A DNA stretch of 41,865 nucleotides from Tetragenococcus halophilus subsp. flandriensis (GTDB lineage: Bacteria > Bacillota > Bacilli > Lactobacillales > Enterococcaceae). Where the stretch lies: positions 25,148 to 67,012 of the forward strand of contig NZ_BSUG01000014.1 in the NCBI RefSeq assembly GCF_030161475.1, read 5' to 3'. Positions 8,960-17,659 of this stretch are shown one piece after another. Below the pieces are notes generated by a model. It was given only the letters and a program-made list of their open reading frames with translations. It was not told the DNA's origin and made no database searches. Within the stretch, counting starts at the first letter, position 1; the number at the start of each line of letters is the position of its first letter. A program made the translations under genes and the position numbers.

Positions 8960-10270
8960 TTATTTTCTCTTACGCGGAATAATCCGTATAGGCGTCCCTT
9001 CAAATTCGAACGCTCGACGAATTTGATTTTCTAAAAAGCGAGCATAAGAAAAATGCATCAGGTTTTCATCGTTCACAAAAACAACAAAAGTTGGTGGCTT
9101 CACTGCCACTTGTGTTGCATAAAAGATTTTCAACCGCCTGCCTTTATCAGTGGGCGTTGGATTAATTGCTACGGCATCCATAATGACATCATTTAAAATA
9201 GACGACGGGACGCGAAGGTTCTGGTTCATCCCGACGCGTTCGATTAAATCAGGAAGCTGGTTTAATCGTTGCTTTGTTTCTGCTGAGACAAAGATAATTG
9301 GCGCATAATCTAGATATAAAAATTCATTTCGAATTTTTTCTTCAAATTTCTGCATGGTATCCGTTTTTTTCTTTAATAAATCCCATTTATTTACAACAAT
9401 TATAATCGCGCGGCCTGCTTCGTGCGCATAGCCAGCGACCTTTTTGTCCTGTTCTCTTATCCCTTCTTCAGCATTTAAGACCATTAAAACCACATCTGAA
9501 CGATCGATAGCTGTCATCGCACGCATTACGCTATATTTTTCTGTTTTTTCATAAACTTTCCCACGTTTACGCATGCCAGCAGTATCTATCATAGTGAATT
9601 CTTGACCACTTTCGCTGACAAAGCGAGTATCAACCGCATCGCGCGTTGTCCCTTCGATCTCTGAAACAATAACACGGTTTTCCCCTAATAACGCATTGAT
9701 CAAAGAAGATTTCCCTACATTTGGTCGACCAATTAAACTAAAATAAATCATTGATTCATCTTTGTCATTTTCTTCTTCAGGAAAATACTTGACAACTTCA
9801 TCTAAAACATCACCCAGACCAATACCATGACTTCCTGAAATTGGATAAGGATCTCCTAGCCCTAAGGTATAAAAATCAAAAACATCGTTACGCAGTTCAG
9901 GATTATCTGCTTTGTTAACTGCTAATACTACAGGTGTATTGCTTTGATATAAAATACGCGCTACTGTTTCATCTGCATCTGTTACCCCTTCACGAACACT
10001 CGTGACAAAAAGGATCACGTCAGCTTCTTCAATAGCAATCTCTGCTTGGTGTTTAATTTGATCTTTAAATGGTTCATCACTTAAATCAATGCCACCTGTA
10101 TCGATAATGTTGAATTCCTGGTTTAGCCACTCACCTTTTGTATAAATACGATCACGAGTTACGCCTGGTGTATCTTCTACTATTGAAATACGTTCTCCAG
10201 CAATTCGGTTAAAAATCGTTGACTTTCCAACATTTGGTCGGCCAACAATCGCTATCGTTGGATTTGCCAT
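8960..10270 (-). CDS. der: Ribosome-assembly GTPase Der (EngA)
   Basis: 436 residues with two tandem GTPase domains and a KH-like C-terminal domain. The essential enzyme helps mature the 50S subunit. The first G domain has [18 protein letters not shown] and NKAD. The second has [19 protein letters not shown] and NKWD. The tail from about 350 ([20 protein letters not shown]) is the KH-like part. The start ATG at 10270 follows GGAGGG and gives the usual [18 protein letters not shown]. An upstream in-frame ATG adds 19 residues with no family match. Confidence 0.97.
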   Translation of the reverse strand: MANPTIAIVGRPNVGKSTIFNRIAGERISIVEDTPGVTRDRIYTKGEWLNQEFNIIDTGGIDLSDEPFKDQIKHQAEIAIEEADVILFVTSVREGVTDADETVARILYQSNTPVVLAVNKADNPELRNDVFDFYTLGLGDPYPISGSHGIGLGDVLDEVVKYFPEEENDKDESMIYFSLIGRPNVGKSSLINALLGENRVIVSEIEGTTRDAVDTRFVSESGQEFTMIDTAGMRKRGKVYEKTEKYSVMRAMTAIDRSDVVLMVLNAEEGIREQDKKVAGYAHEAGRAIIIVVNKWDLLKKKTDTMQKFEEKIRNEFLYLDYAPIIFVSAETKQRLNQLPDLIERVGMNQNLRVPSSILNDVIMDAVAINPTPTDKGRRLKIFYATQVAVKPPTFVVFVNDENLMHFSYARFLENQIRRAFEFEGTPIRIIPRKRK

Positions 10271-10439
10271 TTTCTTCCCTCCATCTTGAACTGCACAACG
10301 AATTCTGTATACGAAAATAGCTAGCACTTATAGCCGAAACGATAAAAATACGTAACTTCCTTTTTCGTTATGCGATAACTTTTTTAACTTAACCAGTGTA
10401 CCCAATGAAACTTAAACTTGCAAGCATTCTTAAATATTT

Positions 10440-10494
10440 CACTTTTTCATAAAAAAAAGACTGTTTAAAACAGCCTTTTTTTTATGAAAAAGTG
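10440..10494 (-). terminator. Long symmetrical terminator between rpsA and der
   Basis: Two arms of about 25 bases (10440-10466 and 10468-10494) are almost perfectly complementary, with A-runs and T-runs on both sides. It starts 6 bases past the rpsA stop. The symmetry would allow it to work on both strands. Confidence 0.9.
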
Positions 10495-10500
10495 TGATAA

Positions 10501-11718
10501 CTACTCTTCTTCGTCATCCTTTAATGTTTCACCCAAAAGATCTCCCATAGTAAATCCTGATCCATCTTCAGAGTCTTGGTAATCTTCAGGTTCAGGTTCA
10601 TATGATTCTTCTGTTTCTTCAGGTTTTTCTTCCAGTGCTTTAATGCTTAAAGCAATACGGTGCTCTTCAGGGTTAACATCTAAGACTTTCACTTGGATTT
10701 GATCGCCTTCTGATAACACTTCATGCGGTGTTGCGATATGCTTATGCGAAATTTGCGAAATATGAACTAAGCCTTCTACACCTGGAAATACTTCGACAAA
10801 AGCACCAAAACTTGTTAAACGTTTTACAGTGCCTTCTAAAACAGCTCCCTTAGGTGCTTTTTCTTCAATATCAGTCCAAGGTCCAGGTAATGTATCTTTA
10901 ATGGATAAAGAAACACGTTCAGTTGTTGGATCAACCGATAGAACTGCTACGTTTACTTTATCGCCAACACTTAACACATCACTAGGTTTCCCCACATGTG
11001 AATGTGAAATTTCAGAAACATGAACTAAGCCATCAATGCCACCTAGATCGATAAAGGCACCAAAATCAGTTAAGCGAGCAACTGTTCCTTCGATGACATC
11101 ACCTTCTGAAATAGAAGCAAGTAGTTCTGCTTTTTTCTGTTCTTTTTCTTCTTCAACGATCGCTTTATGAGATAAAATCAAACGATTTTCTGAAGGTTCA
11201 ATTTCAATAATTTTGAATTCTAATGTTTTTCCTTTATATTCATTAAAATCATCAACAAAGTAGTCTTCAACCATAGAAGCTGGCACAAAACCACGTACAC
11301 CCACGTCAACAACAAGACCGCCTTTAACAACGTTTGTTACTGGGGCTTCAATCGTTTCACCGTTTTGGTATTTTTCTTCAATTTCTTCCCAAACCTTTTT
11401 CGCATCAAGACGACGTTTGGAAAGTAAATAACTACCATTTTCCTTGTCTTTTCCAATGGATGAAATAACGACAAGGTCAAGCACGTCTCCAACTTTTACT
11501 ACCTCATTGATGTCTTCTACAGGTAAAGTCGATAATTCCTTAGCAGGAACTACACCTTCAACACCTGTACCTTCAATTCCGATGACCGCTTGTCTATCTT
11601 CTAAAGCAAGCACTTCACCTTTTACAATGTCCCCAACTTTTACATCGTGAACAGCATTTAACGCATCTTCCATCGTTTCACCGTTTTCTTCAAAGTTATT
11701 ATTTTCAAATTCTGTCAT
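10501..11718 (-). CDS. rpsA: 30S ribosomal protein S1 homologue (four S1 domains)
   Basis: 405 residues. Four S1 RNA-binding domains begin at about 25 (VGDIVKGEVLALE), 115 (VTNVVKGGLVVDVGVRGFVP), 200 (EGDVIEGTVARLTDFGAFID) and 285 (KGAVLEGTVKRLTSFGAFVE). An acidic C-terminal tail follows. Low-GC Gram-positives have this shorter, YpfD-like S1 in place of the six-domain E. coli form; whether it is a true initiation factor there is less clear. The start follows TTAGGAGGACATAAGTT. It lies after cmk and the lipoprotein, in the same order as in Enterococcus faecalis. Confidence 0.94.
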   Translation of the reverse strand: MTEFENNNFEENGETMEDALNAVHDVKVGDIVKGEVLALEDRQAVIGIEGTGVEGVVPAKELSTLPVEDINEVVKVGDVLDLVVISSIGKDKENGSYLLSKRRLDAKKVWEEIEEKYQNGETIEAPVTNVVKGGLVVDVGVRGFVPASMVEDYFVDDFNEYKGKTLEFKIIEIEPSENRLILSHKAIVEEEKEQKKAELLASISEGDVIEGTVARLTDFGAFIDLGGIDGLVHVSEISHSHVGKPSDVLSVGDKVNVAVLSVDPTTERVSLSIKDTLPGPWTDIEEKAPKGAVLEGTVKRLTSFGAFVEVFPGVEGLVHISQISHKHIATPHEVLSEGDQIQVKVLDVNPEEHRIALSIKALEEKPEETEESYEPEPEDYQDSEDGSGFTMGDLLGETLKDDEEE

Positions 11719-11814
11719 AACTTATGTCCTCCTAACCAACGATTTAAAAAACACTTCACTCTTTAGTCTATGCTATAATAATAAAAAAATAAAGCGATTT
11801 CTGTATATTTTTAT

Positions 11815-11845
11815 TGAAAAGTCTGAATTTACATTTCACAGACTA
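11815..11845 (-). terminator. Possible weak terminator after the DUF4430 gene
   Basis: On the minus strand AGTCTG and CAGACT form a 6-bp stem with a 13-base loop, followed by TTTTC. It is weak and may only attenuate. Confidence 0.35.
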
Positions 11846-11894
11846 CTTATAAATTAATCACACCATTTATTTGAAATGATTTTATAACTTATAA

Positions 11895-12299
11895 CTACTC
11901 CATTTTATCGTAAGTAAAGACAACTTGATCGTTATCTTCTAGCGTGGTTTCATCAGCGCCAGTATTGACCATTTCATCATTGATAGTGTATGTCCAATAC
12001 ATGTTGTCGTCTTCATCTTGTTCGATGTCTTCAATTGTTGTAATCATACCACTATCTTCTTCAATATCAAAATTATCTTGCATAACTTCCATGAGTGTTT
12101 CATCCGTTGTTGTCTCTATTTCTTTTTCATCGACCGTTTGATCTTCATCTTCGATCTCAACTGTCGCGGTAATTTCTTCTTGCGCTTGGCTCGTTTGGCT
12201 TGTAGCTTCACTTGTGTCAGCTGCCTCTTGTTCGTTTGAACAACCAACGATAAACAAAGCACTAAAAAAAGCAATACCTGCGACAAACTTTTTCTTCAT
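11895..12299 (-). CDS. Acidic DUF4430 lipoprotein
   Basis: 134 residues. A lipoprotein signal with the lipobox IVGC puts the acylated Cys at residue 20, so the protein sits on the outer face of the membrane. After a Ser/Thr/Gln linker, the C-terminal 90 residues (TATVEIEDEDQTVDEKEIE ... LMEVMQDNFDIEEDSGMITT ... YWTYTINDEMVNTGADETTL) match DUF4430, a domain related to the C-terminal part of transcobalamin. The ligand is unknown here. The mature part has about 39 Asp/Glu and only two Lys, with no Arg. It lies 12 bases after cmk on the same strand, so probably in the same transcript. Confidence 0.85.
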   Translation of the reverse strand: MKKKFVAGIAFFSALFIVGCSNEQEAADTSEATSQTSQAQEEITATVEIEDEDQTVDEKEIETTTDETLMEVMQDNFDIEEDSGMITTIEDIEQDEDDNMYWTYTINDEMVNTGADETTLEDNDQVVFTYDKME

Positions 12300-12311
12300 C
12301 CAAATTCCCCC

Positions 12312-12980
12312 TTACACTTTTCCTTTTACCACGTTTTTGATCGCTGTCACCACTTCATCGATGGACATCCCAGTTGTATCAACTAAAATGGCATCTTCAG
12401 CTTGTCTCAGTGGAGAAGCGCTGCGATGTGAATCAGTATAATCACGTTGTTCAATCTCTTTTTTCAAGGTTTCAAAGTCACTTTCTATTCCTTTGGATTG
12501 GTTCTCCTTATAACGCCTTTGTGCTCGCTCACTAGCCGAAGCAACTAAAAAAATTTTTACCTCAGCCTCTGGAAGGACTGTTGTGCCAATATCTCTTCCA
12601 TCCATCACCACACCGCCTGATTTAGCAATTTCTTGCTGCGCTTTAACTAAATGAGCGCGGACGCTAGGAAAAGCTGAAACCTCAGACACATTATTGGTTA
12701 CTTCAGTTTCACGAATCGCTTTTGTAATATCTTGACCATCCGCAAACACTAATTGTCCGTATTCTGTTTGCTTAAAAGTGATCGGATAATTTTTAATCAA
12801 TTCAACCAGAGCCACTTCATCTGTAAAAGATACTTGATATTTTAAAGCCAAATAAGTAACACTACGATACATCGCCCCTGTATCCGTATAAATAAATCCA
12901 AAATCTCGAGCGATAATTTTAGCAACTGTACTTTTTCCAGAAGATGCTGGACCGTCAATAGCTATATTGATTTCATGCAT
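12312..12980 (-). CDS. cmk: Cytidylate kinase
   Basis: 222 residues. It phosphorylates (d)CMP with ATP. The P-loop GPASSGKST is at about 10-18, [16 protein letters not shown] at about 31, and the CMP-recognition segment [14 protein letters not shown] at about 100. [20 protein letters not shown] is at about 124, and the lid segment [14 protein letters not shown] follows. The start ATG follows GAGGAGAAACGAC. It precedes the lipoprotein and rpsA on the same strand; the cmk-rpsA-der order is widely conserved in firmicutes. Confidence 0.97.
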   Translation of the reverse strand: MHEINIAIDGPASSGKSTVAKIIARDFGFIYTDTGAMYRSVTYLALKYQVSFTDEVALVELIKNYPITFKQTEYGQLVFADGQDITKAIRETEVTNNVSEVSAFPSVRAHLVKAQQEIAKSGGVVMDGRDIGTTVLPEAEVKIFLVASASERAQRRYKENQSKGIESDFETLKKEIEQRDYTDSHRSASPLRQAEDAILVDTTGMSIDEVVTAIKNVVKGKV

Positions 12981-13021
12981 GTCGTTTCTCCTCGCCTAAA
13001 CTTGAAAATTTTAAAGTTTAT

Positions 13022-13058
13022 AGATAGATAAAAAAACCGCATGAGCGGCTTTTTATCT
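13022..13058 (-). terminator. Terminator of the EF1546-type gene
   Basis: On the minus strand AAAAAGCCGC, loop TCAT, GCGGTTTTTT. It starts directly at the stop codon of the LysM protein. Confidence 0.9.
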
Positions 13059-13847
13059 AGTTCTTAACTCTTGTCCAGGATTTACATGGAAATTACTTGG
13101 ATCCATCCCGTTTAATTCGGCAAGTTCTTCTACGCTCATTCCATTTCTTTCAGCTACTTGTTGTAGTCCATCACCAGATTGAACTGTTGCATAACCTTCG
13201 CCGCCTTCTTGATCGTCTTGATCATCTTGTTGACCTTGATCTTGTTGGCCTTGTTGATCTTGACCCTCTTGTCCTTGGTCTTGTTGACCTTGTTGATCTT
13301 GTCCTTGATTTTGATCTTGTTGATCTTGACCTTCTTGCCCTTGACCTTGGCCTTGTTGGTCTTGACCTTGCTGACCTTGATCTTGCGCTGCTTGTTGCTC
13401 ATCTTCTGCAGCTTGTTGTTGATCTTCATTTCCAGCTGCTTGTTGGTCGTCTTCAGCTACTTGCTCATCTTCGTTTTCCTCTGGCTCTTCAGAAGAACTT
13501 TCCTCAGTGGAGCTACTTTCTGTCGAAGACTCTTCTGTAGTTGTTGAAGTTGTTGACTCAGTTGAACTTGTCGAAGTCTGTTCGGTGTTAGCAACGGTTT
13601 CAGTATCATTATTACGATTCATCACCCATAAACCGGCAACAGTTGGTACAGCAATAATTAAAACCAATAAAACAACAACAATCGTTAAAAAGCCGCTACT
13701 TCCTTTCTTTTGTTGACGTTGTTGAGAACGCGATGAATTTTCATCCTCATTTTCTGTATCATAGATGGGTTGTTCCCATGGTTCTTGCCCTTGTGATTCT
13801 TTATTTCTTCTATCTCTTCTGCTCACTTTAAATGACCTCCCACTCAC
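13053..13847 (-). CDS. SAG1386/EF1546-type surface-associated LysM protein
   Basis: 264 residues. A basic, charged N-terminus (MSGRSFKVSRRDRRNKESQG) is followed by one membrane helix at about 53-75 and a Ser/Thr/Glu stretch. Then comes a Gln/Asp/Gly repeat region (units such as QGQDQQGQQ) at about 135-215. A C-terminal LysM domain (YATVQSGDGLQQVAERNGMS ... NPGQELRTR) binds peptidoglycan outside the cell. The topology is type II (N-terminus inside). Its place next to cmk and recQ is the one known from Enterococcus faecalis EF1546. The function is not defined beyond wall association. The DNA repeats at about 13190-13400 make its length prone to change. Confidence 0.88.
   Translation of the reverse strand: MSGRSFKVSRRDRRNKESQGQEPWEQPIYDTENEDENSSRSQQRQQKKGSSGFLTIVVVLLVLIIAVPTVAGLWVMNRNNDTETVANTEQTSTSSTESTTSTTTEESSTESSSTEESSSEEPEENEDEQVAEDDQQAAGNEDQQQAAEDEQQAAQDQGQQGQDQQGQGQGQEGQDQQDQNQGQDQQGQQDQGQEGQDQQGQQDQGQQDDQDDQEGGEGYATVQSGDGLQQVAERNGMSVEELAELNGMDPSNFHVNPGQELRTR
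13190..13400. repeat. Coding microrepeats for the Gln/Asp/Gly linker
   Basis: Short degenerate direct repeats based on CTTGTTGACCTTGATCTTG encode the QDQQGQ units of the surface protein. Such tracts change length by slipped replication, so length variation between strains is expected. Confidence 0.7.
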
Positions 13848-13882
13848 TATCTTTCCGCTGTATTATACCATATGTTGTCTCT

Positions 13883-15295
13883 TTATGTCTTCCTAAATTG
13901 TTGTGAATTTTCTTCTTTAAACATTTTTAGTAAAATTTCTTGCCAATGTGTTTTATTTACCGAAGGATAATATTCCTTTTTATCATCAATTACTTCTTTT
14001 ATTCCATGAAAATCACAACACCTTTCAGGGATTTTTGTTAATGTTTCTCCAAAGTAACTCAATAAAAATTCTCGCCTACAGCCATTAAAATAAATATAAT
14101 CAAGCATTTGTTTAAGTTTTTTCTGCTTTTCTGTTTCGTTTTGTCTTAATTGTGTAAGAAAGCTATCTTGCCCTGAAACTTTAACTTGTTGTAACCATTT
14201 TTCTTGCAGCTCTGTTAGTTTGCTCAATAATCGCTGGTCTAAATAAAATTCAAAAAATTGACGCTCTTGTTGGGCTTGTTGCTGCATAAAATGATGAATT
14301 TTTTCATCTTTTTCTTGATATAAAAGAACTGCACTGCTAGGTTTTTGATCGCGACCACTTCTACCAATTTCTTGCATATAATTTTCTAAGCTATCAGGTA
14401 GTTCATAATGAACCACTAACCGAATGTCTGATTTATCAACACCCATACCAAACGCATTTGTACAGACTAATATTTGTAGTTGATCATTAATAAATTGTTC
14501 CTGCAGAAGTCTTCTTTGACTGCTATCCAATCCACCATGATAGTAACCGATAAAATAATCGTTTTTTAATCGATCATAAACTTCCTCTACTTTTTTTCTT
14601 GTTGCACAATAAATAAGTACTGAACCATAAGCTTTATTTAGCATTTTTTTCAAATCCGTCAATTTTTCCCGTGTATGTACGACAGACAAGGAAACGTTAG
14701 GACGATCGACAGAATAGCAATGTTCTACAGTATTTTTACTTAACAATAAGTCTTTTATTTCTGCTTTTACCTCATCAGTAGCGGTTGCTGTCAAGGCCAG
14801 AGTCACAGGATCATGTAGACGTTTTTTAGCCTGTTTTAGATTCCTATATTCAGGTCGAAAATCAATTCCCCACTGTGAAATACAATGGGCCTCGTCAACA
14901 ACAAATAAAGCAATGTGATAAAGCTGTAATCTTGATAAAATTTTTTCCTGCATAAGCATTTCCGGGCTTAAAAAAACAAACTTATAATTATAAAAATGAT
15001 CCAATACATACATTTTCTCTTTTTCACTCAGGTTACCATTTAAAAGCACTCCTCGTTTTTCACCATTTTTTTGTAAAGAAGCCAGTTGATCTTCCATCAA
15101 AGAAATTAAAGGGGTAACGATCAGTACTGTACCCTCTCTTAAATAGGCAGGCAGCTGGTAGCAAAGGCTCTTTCCTGTACCCGTCGGAAGTACAGCTAAA
15201 CTGTCTTTTCCTTCTAGTAATGAATTGATCGTTTCTTTTTGACCCGAACGAAAACTTCTATAGCCAAAGTAACGATATAATGCTTCTTCTAACAT
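13883..15295 (-). CDS. recQ: RecQ-family ATP-dependent DNA helicase (short form)
   Basis: 470 residues. It unwinds DNA 3'-5' in repair of stalled or broken forks. Motif 0 is FRSGQKE, Walker A is PTGTGKSLCYQ, the DEAH box is VVDEAHCISQWGIDFRPEY, motif III is LTATAT, and motif VI is QEIGRSGRD. The protein ends soon after the zinc-binding region and has no HRDC domain, as in the Bacillus YpbC/RecS type. In the zinc site the usual four-Cys pattern reads C ... ERCCDFH, so one ligand may be His and another is lost or shifted. The start was placed at 15295 because this ATG overlaps the ypbB stop (ATGTTAG) with GGAGG upstream; an ATG 21 bases earlier has no ribosome binding site. Confidence 0.93.
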   Translation of the reverse strand: MLEEALYRYFGYRSFRSGQKETINSLLEGKDSLAVLPTGTGKSLCYQLPAYLREGTVLIVTPLISLMEDQLASLQKNGEKRGVLLNGNLSEKEKMYVLDHFYNYKFVFLSPEMLMQEKILSRLQLYHIALFVVDEAHCISQWGIDFRPEYRNLKQAKKRLHDPVTLALTATATDEVKAEIKDLLLSKNTVEHCYSVDRPNVSLSVVHTREKLTDLKKMLNKAYGSVLIYCATRKKVEEVYDRLKNDYFIGYYHGGLDSSQRRLLQEQFINDQLQILVCTNAFGMGVDKSDIRLVVHYELPDSLENYMQEIGRSGRDQKPSSAVLLYQEKDEKIHHFMQQQAQQERQFFEFYLDQRLLSKLTELQEKWLQQVKVSGQDSFLTQLRQNETEKQKKLKQMLDYIYFNGCRREFLLSYFGETLTKIPERCCDFHGIKEVIDDKKEYYPSVNKTHWQEILLKMFKEENSQQFRKT

Positions 15296-16299
15296 AGTGA
15301 TTCTTTTTTCCTCCATATTTGATAGAGTCGAATTTCCAAAAAACTTGCATTAAAGCCCTTTTTTATTTCTTTAAAAGGATAAGCAAAAGAATTGATAGGC
15401 AATTTTTCTAACTCATTTTTGGTTTTTTCTGAGAAAAAGTTGGAAAAAGGAAAAGTTGAATCTGCTAGCGCCCATTCTATCAGATGATCTTGAATCGTAC
15501 CTTTTTTTAATTTTCGCTCTTGCATCACCTTATCAAGAGACCATCCTTGTTGAATTAACTTTCGTGTTTTTAACATACTTTGATTATAATTTTGCAAAAG
15601 GAAAGGACGTAAAAACTTATATAATAAATACTCGGGATGCTTAATAATTTGTGCTAAGAAATGATGAATTGCTGCCGATTTATATAGATCCAACCATGGA
15701 TACTGGGTGTATTTATCCGCCACTAATTGAAAAAAAGCTGCCCCTTCTTGCTGGTAACCTGAAAGTGTCTGTGCTAATAAATCCGCATGTTCTTCTGATA
15801 AAACTTCTAGTATTTCGGCTGTTTCTTGATACAAAGTATCAGCTAAATTGCCATTATACTGGTGAATGACTGTCCGTACTCTTTGCGTATAAATAGGCGC
15901 GTTTTCTAGAGGAACATAGTTTGTTTCTTTTCCCAAAAATGATACCGCCTGTAATAGAAAACGTACAGAACGCCAGCATACTTCCTCTCTTCTTCCAAAT
16001 TTAAAAAAATTCAATGGTTGAAAAGCAGGCGTTTGCAACAAATTAGACGAATATGAATTTTTTACTAAACTTATTTGCTGCTGCTCTTCTTTTATATATC
16101 CTTGCTTACTTAATTTTGTTAATGTTTGATAAAATTCTTCTTCATTTAAAGAAGGAAAAGCTGAGAAAAGGGGCAGAAGGTCGTGAAAATAAGCATAACA
16201 TAAAACAGAAGTCGTATGTTTTCCCACTAGCAGCTGGTAAAGGGTCGTTTTTTTCAACTTGTTATCTGCTATAAACAACGATAAAATAAATTCATCCAT
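15289..16299 (-). CDS. ypbB: YpbB-like helix-turn-helix protein upstream of recQ
   Basis: 336 residues starting MDEFILSLFIADNKLKKTTL. The family is defined by its place next to recQ in firmicutes and has a C-terminal helix-turn-helix-like block (here IQQGWSLDKVMQERKLKKGT, IQDHLIEWAL), related to the helicase-and-RNase-D C-terminal type found at the end of RecQ proteins. It probably helps RecQ bind DNA, but this is not proven. The start follows GGAGGATTAT exactly; an upstream in-frame ATG lies on the far side of this site. It overlaps recQ by 7 bases. Confidence 0.85.
   Translation of the reverse strand: MDEFILSLFIADNKLKKTTLYQLLVGKHTTSVLCYAYFHDLLPLFSAFPSLNEEEFYQTLTKLSKQGYIKEEQQQISLVKNSYSSNLLQTPAFQPLNFFKFGRREEVCWRSVRFLLQAVSFLGKETNYVPLENAPIYTQRVRTVIHQYNGNLADTLYQETAEILEVLSEEHADLLAQTLSGYQQEGAAFFQLVADKYTQYPWLDLYKSAAIHHFLAQIIKHPEYLLYKFLRPFLLQNYNQSMLKTRKLIQQGWSLDKVMQERKLKKGTIQDHLIEWALADSTFPFSNFFSEKTKNELEKLPINSFAYPFKEIKKGFNASFLEIRLYQIWRKKESLC
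16259..16287 (+). promoter_or_regulatory. Promoter of the ferredoxin gene inside ypbB
   Basis: TTGTTA (16259-16264) and TAAAAT (16282-16287) are 17 bases apart and point to the ferredoxin start 39 bases on. The site lies within the first codons of the opposite-strand ypbB. Confidence 0.55.
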
Positions 16300-16326
16300 A
16301 TAATCCTCCAGAAAGAATGTGAGCAA

Positions 16327-16542
16327 ATGTCACGATTATGTAAAATTGTCCCAGAACGCTGCATCGCTTGCGGCTTATGCGCACTATACGCGCCAGAAAT
16401 TTTTGATTATGATGATAACGGCGTTGTCTTATTTTTACAAGAACCCAAAGCCCATCAACAGTTTATCGCTATTAAAGATCAAGAAGATGTCATTAAAGCT
16501 TATAAGCAATGCCCAGTAAGAGCGATTTTGTTAGAAAAATAA
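16327..16542 (+). CDS. fer: Ferredoxin, single [4Fe-4S] type
   Basis: 71 residues. It is a low-potential electron carrier with one cluster: the ligands are in CIACGLC (positions 12, 15, 18) and the late CP at about 62. The same gene is divergent from ypbB-recQ in Bacillus. The start is only 27 bases from the divergent ypbB start, so the promoters must overlap coding sequence. The ribosome binding site is weak (GTGAG). No operon partner is visible; the client enzyme is unknown, though radical-SAM and glycyl radical activation needs such a donor. Confidence 0.93.
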   Translation: MSRLCKIVPERCIACGLCALYAPEIFDYDDNGVVLFLQEPKAHQQFIAIKDQEDVIKAYKQCPVRAILLEK

Positions 16543-16685
16543 TCCTATATCTATTATACACAAAATTTCCTTTCCTTAAATAAAGTCAAAGTAAAATTTC
16601 CTTTAGTTATTTATTTTTTAAGGGAATATAGCCTTTTTTGGTAATATCTTCTTTCTTTACTCATTATTAAACAAGTTGATAATAG

Positions 16686-16726
16686 ATAAAAATAACCAGC
16701 TAAACATTATTTTTGTTTAACTGGCT
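16686..16726 (-). terminator. Terminator of ribU
   Basis: On the minus strand AGCCAGTTAAAC pairs with GTTTAGCTGGTT over a 9-base AT loop and is followed by ATTTTT. Confidence 0.88.
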
Positions 16727-16747
16727 AGCTAGTCTTATAAGTTTTTT

Positions 16748-17350
16748 CTATTTAATGGTTGAGGAATGAGGCGTTGAATGATTTTGTTTTCTGCTAATCC
16801 ATGGGAGTAACTTAGCATGCAGAACTAAGAATACAGCACTTACCAGTCCACCTTTTACTAAATTAAATGGCAAGATCCCTAAAACTACATAATTTGCCAA
16901 TGGCATACCCAGCATTTCATCTACTGATAGTTGGAAAAACCTCAAGTACAAAGGTGTAATAACAAAGTAGTTAGCAACACTCATAAACAATGTCATTGAA
17001 ATTATGCCTAGAAGGGTACCTGAAATTTTATTTCGCAAGTTTGCCCCTTTATTGAAGAAATAATAAACGGGTAGGCAATAAAGCGTGGTTGCTAAAAAGC
17101 TTGCAACGTCACCTACAATATTTTGCGGTGCAAGACCCGTTGTGATAAGGTGTAAAAACGAACGAAGAAAAGCAGTTAGAATCCCACTTACCGGACCAAA
17201 TAAAAACATACTCAAAATCACTGGGATATCACTAAAATCTATCTTTAAAAATCCAAAAGCTGGCATAACTGGAAAAGCAATATATTGTAACACCAAACCC
17301 ATTGCTGCAAACATCGCTACTGCCACCATTTTCCTAGCGTTACTATGCAT
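16748..17350 (-). CDS. ribU: Riboflavin ECF transporter, substrate-binding subunit
   Basis: 200 residues with about six membrane helices. The N-terminus MHSNARKMVAVAMFAAMGL and the segment PAFGFLKIDFSDIPVILSMF are characteristic of RibU, the S component that binds riboflavin and docks on the shared EcfAA'T module. Helix packing motifs (GPVSGILTAFLRSFLHLITT, GDVASFLATT) are intact. The FMN riboswitch directly upstream confirms the substrate. The start follows TAGGAGGATTTAT. Single gene with its own promoter and terminator. Confidence 0.95.
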   Translation of the reverse strand: MHSNARKMVAVAMFAAMGLVLQYIAFPVMPAFGFLKIDFSDIPVILSMFLFGPVSGILTAFLRSFLHLITTGLAPQNIVGDVASFLATTLYCLPVYYFFNKGANLRNKISGTLLGIISMTLFMSVANYFVITPLYLRFFQLSVDEMLGMPLANYVVLGILPFNLVKGGLVSAVFLVLHAKLLPWISRKQNHSTPHSSTIK

Positions 17351-17411
17351 ATAAATCCTCCTATTTCAAGGACTCATCTTCAATCGAACCTATTGGCTTT
17401 TTTATATTGTT

Positions 17412-17455
17412 AATAAAAAAATACTCTATTTTCCCAAGGGAGAATAGAGTATTTG
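17412..17455 (-). terminator. Riboswitch-controlled terminator of ribU
   Basis: On the minus strand AAATACTCTATT pairs with AATAGAGTATTT around CTCCCTTGGGAA, with a T-run after it. It lies between the FMN aptamer and ribU and is the likely off-state of the switch. Confidence 0.88.
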
Positions 17456-17489
17456 TACTAACAAAAGTCAGCTAAACCAAATATGCTCT

Positions 17490-17613
17490 ATCTTCTTTAT
17501 CCAGACTGTACTGTCGGTATCGGATTTGCACCGATTCAACCACTTGTAATAAGCAGTTCGTGGACTTTTACCACCGGTCGGGAATTGCACCCTGCCCCTG
17601 AAGACGAACCTTT
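17490..17613 (-). promoter_or_regulatory. FMN riboswitch (RFN element)
   Basis: The conserved aptamer is plain on the minus strand: GGGGCAGGGTGCAATTCCCG, then ACCGGTGGTAAAAGTCCACG, and a closing GGTGCAAATCCGATACCGAC with CAGTCTGGAT. Binding of FMN is expected to let the downstream terminator form and stop ribU transcription. The position 140 bases ahead of ribU fits. Confidence 0.96.
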
Positions 17614-17631
17614 ATTATTTTTTTCAACTTC

Positions 17632-17659
17632 ATTATACATGAACGAACAATAATTTCAA
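17632..17659 (-). promoter_or_regulatory. Promoter of the ribU transcript
   Basis: TTGAAA and TATAAT with a 16-base spacer on the minus strand, directly after the rluB stop codon and about 20 bases before the aptamer. Confidence 0.65.

Noticed and set aside
13097-13547. Leu/Val-rich plus-strand frames that look like membrane proteins
   Set aside because: They are the antisense of the Gln/Asp/Gly repeats of the EF1546-type gene and have no ribosome binding site.
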